Assembly (NCBI GenBank): GCA_964443875.1
Contig: CAYUET010000030.1
Coordinates: 1 to 33,308 of the forward strand
Reading direction: 5' to 3'
Length of the DNA stretch: 33,308 bases
Origin: CAYUET01 sp964443875
GTDB lineage: Bacteria; Auribacterota; JAFGBW01
Made by a program: the position numbers and the translations under genes. The notes beneath the pieces are model-generated. The model saw nothing but the letters and a program-made list of their open reading frames with translations, searched no databases and was not told where the DNA came from. Below are positions 23,848-32,209 of the stretch, in pieces (the first letter of the stretch is position 1; every line of letters starts with the position of its first letter).

Positions 23848-26649
23848 TTATTTCACTTCCCATTCCGAAAGGAAAATACGGGTTTCTTTAGAGGTGTTAA
23901 GCGATAAATTTTTGCCTGTCAGCGGATCCCACATTCCTATCAGGATTTTCCCCTTTTGCCCCTTTGCCGATTCCGGAACCGGGATGGAAGTTTCCACCAG
24001 TACGTTCTTCAGGGGAATCCAGTTCCGGGCAGACCCTAAAGCGCCTGCAGGCAGAAAATCTCCCTGAAAAAGAATATGGCCCTGTTCATCACAGAAATGA
24101 ATAAAAAGATAGTAATCTTTATCAATTTCTTTCAGGGTCTGAATATCAAAAAACAACTCCATCCTTTCCTGATCCTGCGACAGGGCAAAGGAGTTCAGTT
24201 TAAACAGATCCCCGAAAGTCAGATCCAGAGGGGTTGCCCCTGAAACAATACCCGAAAAATCAGGATAGTTTATTGCAGAAGCAGACAGGCTGAGCAATTG
24301 AAGTCCGTCCCAATAAACAGGCGGGTAAGCCGCGGACATTTTTGGAATTGAAAAAATATCAAAACAATCCAGGCTCTTTTTCTGAAAAGGAATCTGTCCG
24401 TCCGTCAGAACCTGCTCCGTCAGGGGCGAATGAGATTTCTCAGAGATGAGTACCTGGTCTGATTTTGTAAAATCAACAGGGCGGATATGGAGCAAATGAG
24501 GGTTCTCCATTCCGTATAGATTGACGCTCCAGTTCGGAATAAATTCCACCTTGAAACCCTTCCGGTAAAAAAAGCTTTCAAACCAGTGATCCGCGATCAC
24601 GACACAGTCCTTTCCGGACTTCATTTTAACTTCACGGATAACCGCCTCTGCATCCTCTTCATAACGGTCTTTCCCCAGCTCTCCTGTTTTTTCATAAAGG
24701 TAAATTTCCCTCAGAGAAACAGGAAAAAGAGCTTCCTTATCCAGGGTAAGCCTGATTCCGCAGATTTTGAGGTCTTCCAGGGTCAGTTCCATTCTGGGTT
24801 TCACTATTTTTATAAAGGGATGAAAAACCGAGTAAAAGACAGGTCCGATATTTCCCTCATATTTTCTGAATTCCTTCCAGTCTTTTCCATTTTCGGTAAT
24901 CCAGAGAGTGAAATCCCTGGGAAGAGTTTTTTGATTTTCAGGAATAAAAACGATTCTGGAGACCGGGCAGGATTCTTTCCATTGCATCGTGAAGGAATCT
25001 CCCTTAATCCCGCACCGGGCTGTACTCCACAAGGTCAGGGCATTCCGGTCATTTACAAAACTCTGATTGAATACATTCCGGCTTGCTTTAAACTCATAGT
25101 CTTCCCTGAGTTTCTCAGCGGGAAAGGCCTTCTTTTTGAAATCATAATAAACGAAATTTAAAAGTCCTCCCGCCTGAAAAGTCTGATAGTCACAGCCCAG
25201 GTATTTCATATTGGCCCCGAAACTCGCAGGGATCCACCCTCCTGCCCAGAAAATTTTTTTACGGTCATCCACCCGGATGGATTCAGGAAAATAGCGTTCC
25301 TGATATGGATTACTGAGAGCTATGCGTGTACGATAGTTAAAAGAGATCTGAGGCAGGGTAGGCCCATCCACATAGCCGGCCTCCAGATTGTTCTCCCTTA
25401 AAAATTTCAAAAAAGGATCATAGAAATCGATTTGTTCCGGGGCAAAGGCTTGCCAGCCTTTCTGCTGAAGATACTGAATGCTTTTCTTTATATGGGGGAT
25501 ATTACTTTGTGCGTTATGCCCCAGGTACATCAGAACCGGTAAAAACAGAAACACTCGCAATACTTTTGGAAAAACCGGGGAGGAAATGACGCAGGCAGGA
25601 ACAAGCAGAGCGACACAATACAAAACCTGAAGATAGGGCGTAGGGAATTCGCCATGTCCGAAACGATTTCCGAACAACGTTATAAAATTCACAAGCAGAT
25701 GATAGCATAAAAAACCAAAGGCGATAAAAAACCCTTTTTTAAATCCGGAATCTGTCTTCTTCGAAAAAAGGAGACCTGTAAAAAGGATATAAATAATTCC
25801 CAGCCAGGACTGAAAAATAATCCATCCGGCTGTCATTTTTTCTGTAATGGAAATTTTCTCCCATCCCCAGAAAAAGGGAAGTGCTTTTGTGAAGAACAAT
25901 TTTACCTTAAAGGGAAGGGCGCTCACGGTATCAAGAGTCTTCATTTTGAAAATAAAAAAATCCATTGTAAGATTGGCATAAATTTCAGGAAGAAAACCGA
26001 TGCAGAAACAAAAAACATAGGCCCAGAAATAGCGGAACAGACGCAGCCGGTAATAGCACATAAAAATGAAAAAAGTCCAGACCACACAGGTTCCGAGCTG
26101 AAGGTTGTTCCACATGCCGAATCCGCTGATAAGTCCGGCCAGGGCAAACAGCCCTTGTTTTCGCCTCTCCATACCCTCAGCTTCCGACAGAAAGATGAGT
26201 TTATGGCAAAGGATCAAAAGAACAGGAGCCAGAAGAAAAGTAAAGGCATAGTCCGGATTCGGATGATGAGCCCATTCATACATCATGCGGGCAGGAACAG
26301 CCAGGAGGACTGCGGTCCAGAATCCGCACCAGGGCCCGAAAAACCTTAATGCCAGGAGAACGGAAAAAAACACAGTGAACCCCATGGTGACATATCCGAA
26401 AAAATGCAGTGTGAAAGAGGATATGCCGAAAATTTTGAAGAAAAGTGCAATCAGATACACGCCCCCTGTGCCCATGAACTTCTGACCATAGTAAAAAATA
26501 GGAGTCTCCCCCCGAAGTACATGCAGTGCCTGAACGGCAAAAGCCGCCGTGTCAATATTGGAAGACGGAGGGAAAAGGGAAAAAAAACGGTAAAACATAC
26601 CCAGTGCATAAACAACGAACGCGGCAATAACAATCTTTCGCTGATTCAT
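23848..26649 (-). CDS. Membrane glycosyltransferase, GT39/PMT-like, with discoidin-like domain
   Basis: A 933-aa protein. The first 400 or so residues are polytopic (about 9-11 hydrophobic helices) with the first exposed loop starting SSNIDTAAFAVQALHVLRGE, carrying an Asp (D33) in the place where GT-C enzymes keep their catalytic acid. The remainder is a large soluble part: a segment of about 545-655 resembles an F5/8 type C (discoidin) fold (SRIVFIPENQKTLPRDFTLW, GIRLTLDK, REIYLYEK), followed by an alpha/beta stretch and a C-terminal beta-rich domain. Such enzymes move sugars from polyprenyl-phosphate donors on the outer face of the inner membrane. AGGA precedes the start, 24 bp after map. 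Substrate unknown. Confidence 0.7.
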   Translation of the reverse strand: MNQRKIVIAAFVVYALGMFYRFFSLFPPSSNIDTAAFAVQALHVLRGETPIFYYGQKFMGTGGVYLIALFFKIFGISSFTLHFFGYVTMGFTVFFSVLLALRFFGPWCGFWTAVLLAVPARMMYEWAHHPNPDYAFTFLLAPVLLILCHKLIFLSEAEGMERRKQGLFALAGLISGFGMWNNLQLGTCVVWTFFIFMCYYRLRLFRYFWAYVFCFCIGFLPEIYANLTMDFFIFKMKTLDTVSALPFKVKLFFTKALPFFWGWEKISITEKMTAGWIIFQSWLGIIYILFTGLLFSKKTDSGFKKGFFIAFGFLCYHLLVNFITLFGNRFGHGEFPTPYLQVLYCVALLVPACVISSPVFPKVLRVFLFLPVLMYLGHNAQSNIPHIKKSIQYLQQKGWQAFAPEQIDFYDPFLKFLRENNLEAGYVDGPTLPQISFNYRTRIALSNPYQERYFPESIRVDDRKKIFWAGGWIPASFGANMKYLGCDYQTFQAGGLLNFVYYDFKKKAFPAEKLREDYEFKASRNVFNQSFVNDRNALTLWSTARCGIKGDSFTMQWKESCPVSRIVFIPENQKTLPRDFTLWITENGKDWKEFRKYEGNIGPVFYSVFHPFIKIVKPRMELTLEDLKICGIRLTLDKEALFPVSLREIYLYEKTGELGKDRYEEDAEAVIREVKMKSGKDCVVIADHWFESFFYRKGFKVEFIPNWSVNLYGMENPHLLHIRPVDFTKSDQVLISEKSHSPLTEQVLTDGQIPFQKKSLDCFDIFSIPKMSAAYPPVYWDGLQLLSLSASAINYPDFSGIVSGATPLDLTFGDLFKLNSFALSQDQERMELFFDIQTLKEIDKDYYLFIHFCDEQGHILFQGDFLPAGALGSARNWIPLKNVLVETSIPVPESAKGQKGKILIGMWDPLTGKNLSLNTSKETRIFLSEWEVK

Positions 26650-26673
26650 GGAATTAATCCTGGTTGAAATATT

Positions 26674-27612
26674 TTAAAAACAGTTTTTAGGATGACTGGT
26701 ATGAAAAGAAATTTTCCGGGCTTTGAGCTGTGAAGGGGTAAGCGTGAGGACCTCAAACCCTTTTTCCGTAACCAGAATGGTATGCTCGAACTGGGCGCTT
26801 AATTTTCGGTCCAGTGTACGAACTGTCCATCCATCTTTGGGATCCACCTCCACCTTCCAGGTGCCTTCATTAATCATGGGCTCAATGGTAAAGGTCATTC
26901 CGGGAGCCATGAGATAGGGCTTTGTTTCGGAATTTTTAAAATGATAGATCGGTGGGTCTTCATGGAAAGACTTGCCAAGGCCGTGTCCGGTAAAATCAAC
27001 AACTACAGAATAACCTTTGGGAAGGACATAGTCCTCAATCAGGTCGCCTATGCGGCCAAAGCTGACATTGGGGGCAACGCCGGCAATCGCTTCGACCATG
27101 GCATCTGCCGTGACTTCCACAAGCTTTCTGGCTGCCGGTGAAACATTCCCCAGAAGAAAGGTTTCGGACTGATCGGCATAATAGCCTTCCACGATCGTGG
27201 TGAGGTCCACGTTGACAATATCGCCCTCTCTTAAGATAATTTTTTCACCGGGAACTCCGTGGCAGACCACTTCATTGATGGAAATGCAGGAACATCCTTT
27301 AAATCCGCGGTAATTAAGACATGCCGGGATATGCCCGTGATCACGGGTGTATTCACAAACCCGGTCGTCAAGGGATTTGGTGGAGACTCCGGGTTTAACA
27401 TAATCGCGGATGTAATCCATAAGCTCCCCGTTAAAACGGCCGGCCTTGCGCATCCCTTCAATCTCAGCGGGTTTTTTAATCCATTTGGCCACTATTTTTC
27501 CTGAAGGTTTAATGATTTTTCCCGGGGCCAGGCTCCCCTCCTTATTCATACAACATTTCTTGAATTTCAGTCCGCTGCCGCAGGGGCAGGGATCGTTTCT
27601 TCCAGGATACAT
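26674..27612 (-). CDS. map: Methionine aminopeptidase type I with SEC-C motif
   Basis: A 312-aa metallo-aminopeptidase that removes the initiator Met from new proteins. Residues 1-24 form a SEC-C zinc motif (NDPCPCGSGLKFKKCC, Cys 9, 11, 20, 21), an addition found in some bacterial MetAPs and thought to aid ribosome or protein contact. The catalytic domain shows His118 (VVCHGVPG), the metal ligands Asp136 and Asp147, His210 (TGHGLGKSFHEDP), Glu244 (FTIEPM) and Glu276 (QFEHTI), all in place. Its ATG follows the 148-aa gene's stop by 2 nt, with AAGGAA about ten bases upstream. Full length and very likely active. Confidence 0.95.
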   Translation of the reverse strand: MYPGRNDPCPCGSGLKFKKCCMNKEGSLAPGKIIKPSGKIVAKWIKKPAEIEGMRKAGRFNGELMDYIRDYVKPGVSTKSLDDRVCEYTRDHGHIPACLNYRGFKGCSCISINEVVCHGVPGEKIILREGDIVNVDLTTIVEGYYADQSETFLLGNVSPAARKLVEVTADAMVEAIAGVAPNVSFGRIGDLIEDYVLPKGYSVVVDFTGHGLGKSFHEDPPIYHFKNSETKPYLMAPGMTFTIEPMINEGTWKVEVDPKDGWTVRTLDRKLSAQFEHTILVTEKGFEVLTLTPSQLKARKISFHTSHPKNCF

Positions 27613-27614
27613 AA

Positions 27615-28061
27615 TTATTTTTCCTTGCCCTTTGCCGCATAAATTTTTTCAAAAATCCCGGCGTCCAGCCCTTCAACCCTGAACTCATATTCCCCGGGAA
27701 AGACTTCAAGCCGGTAGCATCTGAAATACTGATTTTCCAGGTTCAGATAAAGCTCACGGTTGACAAAACAATAACGGAATTTTTCAAGCTCCCGGAGCAA
27801 AGGCTCTTTTTCAACGGACTTCCTGAAAAGAAAATCCAGCTCGACATCCGTCAGCCTGAAAAATTTTTCCTCTCCCGAGGCGGGCGCTGAAATTCTCTGA
27901 AACATATCCGAAAGGATGAACACCCGAAAGTGAAGAATCATTTCCTCAAAGCCCAGGCTGATATGAGAAGGAGGAGCGAGAGGAGGCTTTTCCTCAGCTG
28001 AAATCCCTTTCACGGCCAAGCCGAGCAGAAAGACAAGAATAAAATTCAACACCCGTTTCAA
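27615..28061 (-). CDS. Small exported protein of unknown function
   Basis: A 148-aa protein I do not recognise. It has a signal peptide (MKRVLNFILVFLLGLAVKG, cleavage near ISA|EE), a Pro-rich linker (KPPLAPPSH), and then a predicted helical region (LGFEEMILHFRVFILSDMF) followed by alternating charged and hydrophobic stretches ending in a basic tail. It is probably periplasmic or membrane-associated. Its start is a TTG inside the overlapping TTGA with the upstream nucleotidyltransferase stop, and it ends 2 nt before map, so it is firmly within this operon. Translational coupling is likely, since the start is weak. Confidence 0.75.
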   Translation of the reverse strand: MKRVLNFILVFLLGLAVKGISAEEKPPLAPPSHISLGFEEMILHFRVFILSDMFQRISAPASGEEKFFRLTDVELDFLFRKSVEKEPLLRELEKFRYCFVNRELYLNLENQYFRCYRLEVFPGEYEFRVEGLDAGIFEKIYAAKGKEK

Positions 28062-29374
28062 AACACACCCTTTTCCTTTAAAACCGCAAGCAGTTCTTTT
28101 TTATCCAGATTTTCATGAGCAAGCTGATAATCATACGCTTCAGCCAGAATACGGCCGAAAAGCGGGCCCGGTTTCAGACCCATTTTGCTCAAATCCCCCC
28201 CTGTCACACAGGGTTTGGGAAGCATGGCGGAAGTGTTGTATACTTTTAAAACTTCTTCAAGCTTTTTTGTCAGAAATGAAGGCCCCTCAAAAACCCGGGC
28301 TAAAGTCCTTATCACCTGGTAGGCCTCCATTCCCCATTCATGGCCGAGACTTTTTCTCAGAAAAACCGTGTCCGGCTCTGAACTCCGCATAAGCTCCAGG
28401 GTGAGTCTCAGAATATTGAAGACGCCGTCAGCCGTCTTGTTGGAATACGTCATGGCTTTCAGAAAATCCCTGAGCTTTAAAAGAAGAGGATCCGTCTCCG
28501 TACGATCCCCAGCAGCAGAAATCCCTGAATTGCCGTCCCGGGTCAGTCGGGAAGATCCCAGATAAAGAAGGGAGATCGCCCTTTCCAGCGGGATTTCAAG
28601 GCAGTGATCCAGAAATTTTTCAAGAGACACCGGGTAAGCCTCCCCCGGAGGGAAAAAATCCCTTTCCAGGACATGTTCCTTAAGCCCCGCTTTTTCGATC
28701 AGCACAAGCCCCCTGAAGGTATGGGGGCGGGTCAGAATTTTTTCGAATTCCACCCGGATCCGCTCGCGGCTGATGATGGAAAGATCAAAACGCGCCCGGT
28801 CACAGACCGCCTCCCAGGTTTTCTTTTCTATTTCAAAGTCCAGATTGGAAGAAAACCGGATGGCACGCAGCACCCTGAGCTTATCCTCTTCAAAACGCTC
28901 GCAGGGATTGCCGATGCAGCGGATCAGATGTTTTTCAATATCAGGAAGTCCTTCCACATAATCCACGAGTTCATCGGTTTCAGGATGCCAGAAAAGGCCG
29001 TTGATGGTGAAATCGCGTCTTAAAACATCCTCGCGGGCATTGGAAAATTCAACCCCCGAAGGCCTCCGTCCATCGGTGTAGCCGAGGTCCTTCCTGAAGG
29101 TGGCGACCTCAAACTGCTCCCCCCCCAGGATCACAAGGATCACGCCGAACTGTTTTCCGACCCCGATCGTTTTTTTAAACAACGCTTCCACCTGTGAAGG
29201 TTCGGCGTTGGTTGCAATGTCATAATCCTTGGACTCACGGCCTAAAACCCTGTCTCTCACCGCACCGCCCACAATCATGGCCTCAAATCCTTTTTTTCTC
29301 AGGATCCTCAGGATGGTTTTGGCTTTTTCAAGTTTGGAGGCTTCTTTTTTCATGGCGTCGGCTGAAGGGGTCAC
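28058..29374 (-). CDS. CCA tRNA nucleotidyltransferase / poly(A) polymerase family
   Basis: A 438-aa class II nucleotidyltransferase. The head domain has GGAVRDRVLG (36-45), the metal-binding pair Asp50/Asp52 in SKDYDIATNAEP, RRDFTINGLFW (119-129), and EEDKLRVLRAIRF (162-174), which in relatives forms the nucleotide-binding and RNA-binding region. The C-terminal half is a helical neck and tail. It adds CCA to tRNA 3' ends or A residues to RNA; the sequence does not settle which. The GTG start (29374) overlaps the heptosyltransferase stop by 4 nt (GTGA); a downstream ATG at 29353 lacks a ribosome-binding site. The VGKQFGVILV segment is shared by many bacterial CCA/PcnB proteins. Confidence 0.88.
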   Translation of the reverse strand: MTPSADAMKKEASKLEKAKTILRILRKKGFEAMIVGGAVRDRVLGRESKDYDIATNAEPSQVEALFKKTIGVGKQFGVILVILGGEQFEVATFRKDLGYTDGRRPSGVEFSNAREDVLRRDFTINGLFWHPETDELVDYVEGLPDIEKHLIRCIGNPCERFEEDKLRVLRAIRFSSNLDFEIEKKTWEAVCDRARFDLSIISRERIRVEFEKILTRPHTFRGLVLIEKAGLKEHVLERDFFPPGEAYPVSLEKFLDHCLEIPLERAISLLYLGSSRLTRDGNSGISAAGDRTETDPLLLKLRDFLKAMTYSNKTADGVFNILRLTLELMRSSEPDTVFLRKSLGHEWGMEAYQVIRTLARVFEGPSFLTKKLEEVLKVYNTSAMLPKPCVTGGDLSKMGLKPGPLFGRILAEAYDYQLAHENLDKKELLAVLKEKGVF

Positions 29375-30414
29375 TTTAAAAGCCCTTCCTTTTCAAGAAT
29401 CCTGAATACTTTTTCCGGGGTGATATGCCTCATGCATTCCATACCCTTTTCACCTTTCGGGCATTCCCTTTTCAGACAGGGAGAACACGAAACCGGTTCC
29501 CTCACGATGCAGGCATTCCAGTAGGGCCCTGTTTTTTCAGGCTTTGTCGGCCCCATCAGCGCAATGACTTTTTTATGAAAAGCGCCGGCAAGGTGCATGG
29601 GGCCGGAATCGTTGCAGACCATGAATTCACACCCTGAAATGATCCAGGCCAGCTCAGGCAGGGTGGTTTTATCCATAAGGGAAATGATCCGGTCAGGATG
29701 TGAGGCCTCAGCCTTTTCCCAGAAGGCTTTATCCTCTCCGCTTCCGGTGATGATTATTTTCAGACAGGAGGCCCCAATCATTTTTACCGCCAGAGTCAGA
29801 TAATGCTCCCTGGGCCATGTTTTGGAAGCCCATCTGGCCTGGGGGGAAAAAACACAATAAGAGCCTTTTGAAAGCAGGACATCGAATCCCTTTTCCCTGA
29901 CAGAAACAGGAACAGCGGGCGGAAACTTCATCTTAAAGGAAACCGGGGGCAGTGTTTTTCCGGGAAAAAGATTTTTAAGAGATTCAAGGTTGGCATCCAG
30001 GGCATGAAGGGCTTTTCCTTTCACAGGGATCTTTTCCGAATAAAAGAATGCCGCGCCCTCACGGGCATTATCAAAACCGATCCGTCTTTTGACCCCGGTA
30101 ATCCAGCTTAAAAATCCGCTCCTGAAAAGCCCCTGCAGATCCAGAACCACATCATATTTTTCACGGCGGAGAGCCCTGGCAAGCTGATAAAGCTTCCGGA
30201 TATTCAGGGTGATCTTCTGTTTGTTTTTCCAGAGCTGTCTTTCAAAAGGATAGATTCTGGAGACCCCTTCCGTCATTTCCACAAGACCGGAAAGCGAGGC
30301 ATTCACAAGCCAGTGAATTTCAGAGGAAGGCGCCAGCGTGCGTATGGCGGAAACGACAGGCATGGCATGAATGACATCTCCCAGGCTGCTTGGCTTAATA
30401 ATAAGAATTTTCAA
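29371..30414 (-). CDS. GT9 heptosyltransferase (WaaC/WaaF-like)
   Basis: A GT-B glycosyltransferase of family 9 that adds heptose (ADP-heptose donor) to lipid A-core or a related glycan. It has the N-terminal LKILIIKPSSLGDVIHAMP signature, VVLDLQGLFRSG, and the C-terminal donor site CNDSGPMHLAGAFHKKVIALMGPT(P). A Cys-rich stretch (VSCSPCLKRECPKGEKGMEC) is also usual for WaaF-like enzymes. The ATG at 30453 lacks a ribosome-binding site and adds 13 residues; the TTG at 30412-30414 has AGAGG at the right distance and begins the family motif directly, so I prefer it (347 aa). Starts the tight run leading to map. Confidence 0.85.
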   Translation of the reverse strand: MKILIIKPSSLGDVIHAMPVVSAIRTLAPSSEIHWLVNASLSGLVEMTEGVSRIYPFERQLWKNKQKITLNIRKLYQLARALRREKYDVVLDLQGLFRSGFLSWITGVKRRIGFDNAREGAAFFYSEKIPVKGKALHALDANLESLKNLFPGKTLPPVSFKMKFPPAVPVSVREKGFDVLLSKGSYCVFSPQARWASKTWPREHYLTLAVKMIGASCLKIIITGSGEDKAFWEKAEASHPDRIISLMDKTTLPELAWIISGCEFMVCNDSGPMHLAGAFHKKVIALMGPTKPEKTGPYWNACIVREPVSCSPCLKRECPKGEKGMECMRHITPEKVFRILEKEGLLK

Positions 30415-30502
30415 GGGGGACCTCTTTTCGTTGTTAAAAAACTGCCCGGACATTTCATAATTTTCAAGTGTTCAATTTTTCAGGGAACAATTCAAGGGAC
30501 AA

Positions 30503-30508
30503 ATTATA
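30503..30508 (-). promoter_or_regulatory. Candidate -10 box for the heptosyltransferase operon
   Basis: A perfect TATAAT on the - strand, about 90 bp before the preferred TTG start. No good -35 is found at 16-18 bp, so activator-dependent or sequence-tolerant recognition would be needed. Upstream is an AT-rich stretch. Confidence 0.3.
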
Positions 30509-30566
30509 TCTGTGTTTATTTTAAAAAGAATCCGTTTTTTATGCAAGTCCCTTCAAAGGACCCCTG

Positions 30567-30586
30567 CCCCGGAAATCAATCCGGGG
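30567..30586 (-). terminator. Hairpin after the AAA+ gene, no T-tract
   Basis: CCCCGGA-(6 nt)-TCCGGGG forms a 7-bp GC-rich stem 7 bp after the tandem TGA TGA stop of the AAA+ gene. No T-run follows, so intrinsic termination is uncertain. Confidence 0.35.
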
Positions 30587-30593
30587 ATTCTCA

Positions 30594-32117
30594 TCAGGCC
30601 GGGACAGTCCGCTCTTTAGCCCATTCCCGCAGGGTTTCTATTTCTTCCCTTTTCAGCACAGAAAGGGGTTTGGTCGCCAGAAGCTGTTCTTTGATTTCGG
30701 AAGTATCCAGGGTTGTCTTTTTGCCGGAAGAGCGGTAAAGGGCAGCGATCACGGCCTGTTCGATTTCCGCTCCGTTAAAACCAATGGACGCCTCAGCCAG
30801 GCAGGAATAATCAAAATGTTCAGGGGGGAGTTTTCTTTTCCGGACCTGAATCTTGAAAATTTCCTCCCTGGAATCCTTATCCGGAAGATCCACAAAAAAA
30901 ATCTCATCAAAACGCCCTTTTCTCAGAAACTCCGGAGGCAGATGATAGACATCGTTTGCGGTAGCCGCAATGAAACAGGCGGCTTTACGCTCCTGCATCC
31001 AGGTGAGAAATGTACCCAGAATCCTCTTGGAGACCCCGCCGTCCATATCTCCGGAAGAAACGGCAAAGCCTTTTTCAATTTCATCGATCCACAGGCAAAG
31101 GGGGGACATTTTTTCCACAAGCTCAAAGGCTTTTCTTAAATTCTGTTCGGTCTCCCCGATGTATTTGCTGTAAAGTCTTCCGAGGTCCAGGCGGTAAAGG
31201 GGAAGGGCGAGTTCGCGGGCAATGATTTTCACGGCCAGACTTTTTCCGCAGCCCTGCACGCCCATGAGCAGAATTCCCCTGGGCGGAGGAAGCCCTGGTA
31301 AAGAAGCGTCCCTGAAGCTCATCTTCCGGTCGGAAAGCCACTGTTTGAGACTGGGAAAACCTGCCATGGCCTCCTGCCTTTCCGTAAGGCAGAATTCCAG
31401 CAATCCCTCCTGATCAAAAATCTTTCGCTTGTAGGCCTCAATGGAGGAGAGGTCTGCGATCGTGAGAAGGTTGTCCTCGATAATACACTGGGTCAGGACA
31501 TTGCGGATCTGCTGGATGCTCAAGCCCCTGAGCGCACCCAGAATGCGGGAATACTCTTCAGGGGAAAGGGAAACGCTAAATTCCTCATGCTGCCACTGAA
31601 GCTCGCCGATCATTTCCGAAAAAACACTTTCCAGCTCTTCTCCGGAAGGAATGCCCCCCAGGATATGGCCGGCATCGGGCTCAAGTTCGACAGGGAGTTT
31701 ATATTCGGCGGAAAGAATGACCACCGTGCTTTTAGAATTTTTTATCCGGTTAATCACATCTTTAAACAGTCTTAAAATCAAGGGGTCGCCCAGATACTTC
31801 TCCATGTCTTTAAAAACATAAAGACCGTCAGGAGCGCCCTCCGCATTAATCAGGTAATGCACCATGCGAAGCATGCTCACAGGCTCATGGGTCTGGTAAA
31901 AAGAGCCCTCCTTATCGCCGCGGGAAAGTCCTTCGGTGACTGACCACTGGTAAAAGACAAGGTTCAGGCTTTCCGCTATGGAAAAAAGCTGGCGCAGGGC
32001 GTATTTTTCTTCCGTGCATTCAAAATACACCACAGGGTACTTGGATTTAATCAAAAGCTTAATCTCATCTTCCAGGGGCATGGTATTCCAATCATTCATT
32101 TTATAAATTACAGTCAT
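30594..32117 (-). CDS. Ycf46-like AAA+ ATPase
   Basis: A 507-aa AAA+ protein. The N-terminal 230 residues resemble the Ycf46 N-domain (YPVVYFECTEEKYALRQLF, then YQWSVTEGL), and the AAA+ core has Walker A GVQGCGKS (Lys292), Walker B LCLWIDEIEK (Asp345, Glu346), sensor 1 in AATAND, and the Arg-finger-type RKGRFDEIF. Ycf46 proteins are best known from cyanobacteria and plastids but occur widely; the cellular role outside those is not settled. The start at 32117 has no ribosome-binding site; Met7 (32099) is also possible. It ends with two stops in tandem (TGA TGA). It lies 92 bp after the spermidine-synthase-like gene on the same strand. Confidence 0.85.
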   Translation of the reverse strand: MTVIYKMNDWNTMPLEDEIKLLIKSKYPVVYFECTEEKYALRQLFSIAESLNLVFYQWSVTEGLSRGDKEGSFYQTHEPVSMLRMVHYLINAEGAPDGLYVFKDMEKYLGDPLILRLFKDVINRIKNSKSTVVILSAEYKLPVELEPDAGHILGGIPSGEELESVFSEMIGELQWQHEEFSVSLSPEEYSRILGALRGLSIQQIRNVLTQCIIEDNLLTIADLSSIEAYKRKIFDQEGLLEFCLTERQEAMAGFPSLKQWLSDRKMSFRDASLPGLPPPRGILLMGVQGCGKSLAVKIIARELALPLYRLDLGRLYSKYIGETEQNLRKAFELVEKMSPLCLWIDEIEKGFAVSSGDMDGGVSKRILGTFLTWMQERKAACFIAATANDVYHLPPEFLRKGRFDEIFFVDLPDKDSREEIFKIQVRKRKLPPEHFDYSCLAEASIGFNGAEIEQAVIAALYRSSGKKTTLDTSEIKEQLLATKPLSVLKREEIETLREWAKERTVPA

Positions 32118-32209
32118 GCAATATGCGGATTGACGGCTGAAATCTACCAGAATCTTTTCAGATATAAAATGTTTTCTTGCAGGGTTCCGGAATTTATTTA
32201 AAATCCGGG

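Noticed and set aside
24586..25161. 191-aa + strand frame inside the membrane glycosyltransferase
   Set aside because: It is antisense to a well-supported gene, low in recognisable motifs, and follows the codon pattern of the real - strand gene.
30415..30453. ATG start of the heptosyltransferase at 30453
   Set aside because: No ribosome-binding site, and the extra 13 residues precede a family motif that normally starts the protein; it cannot be fully excluded.
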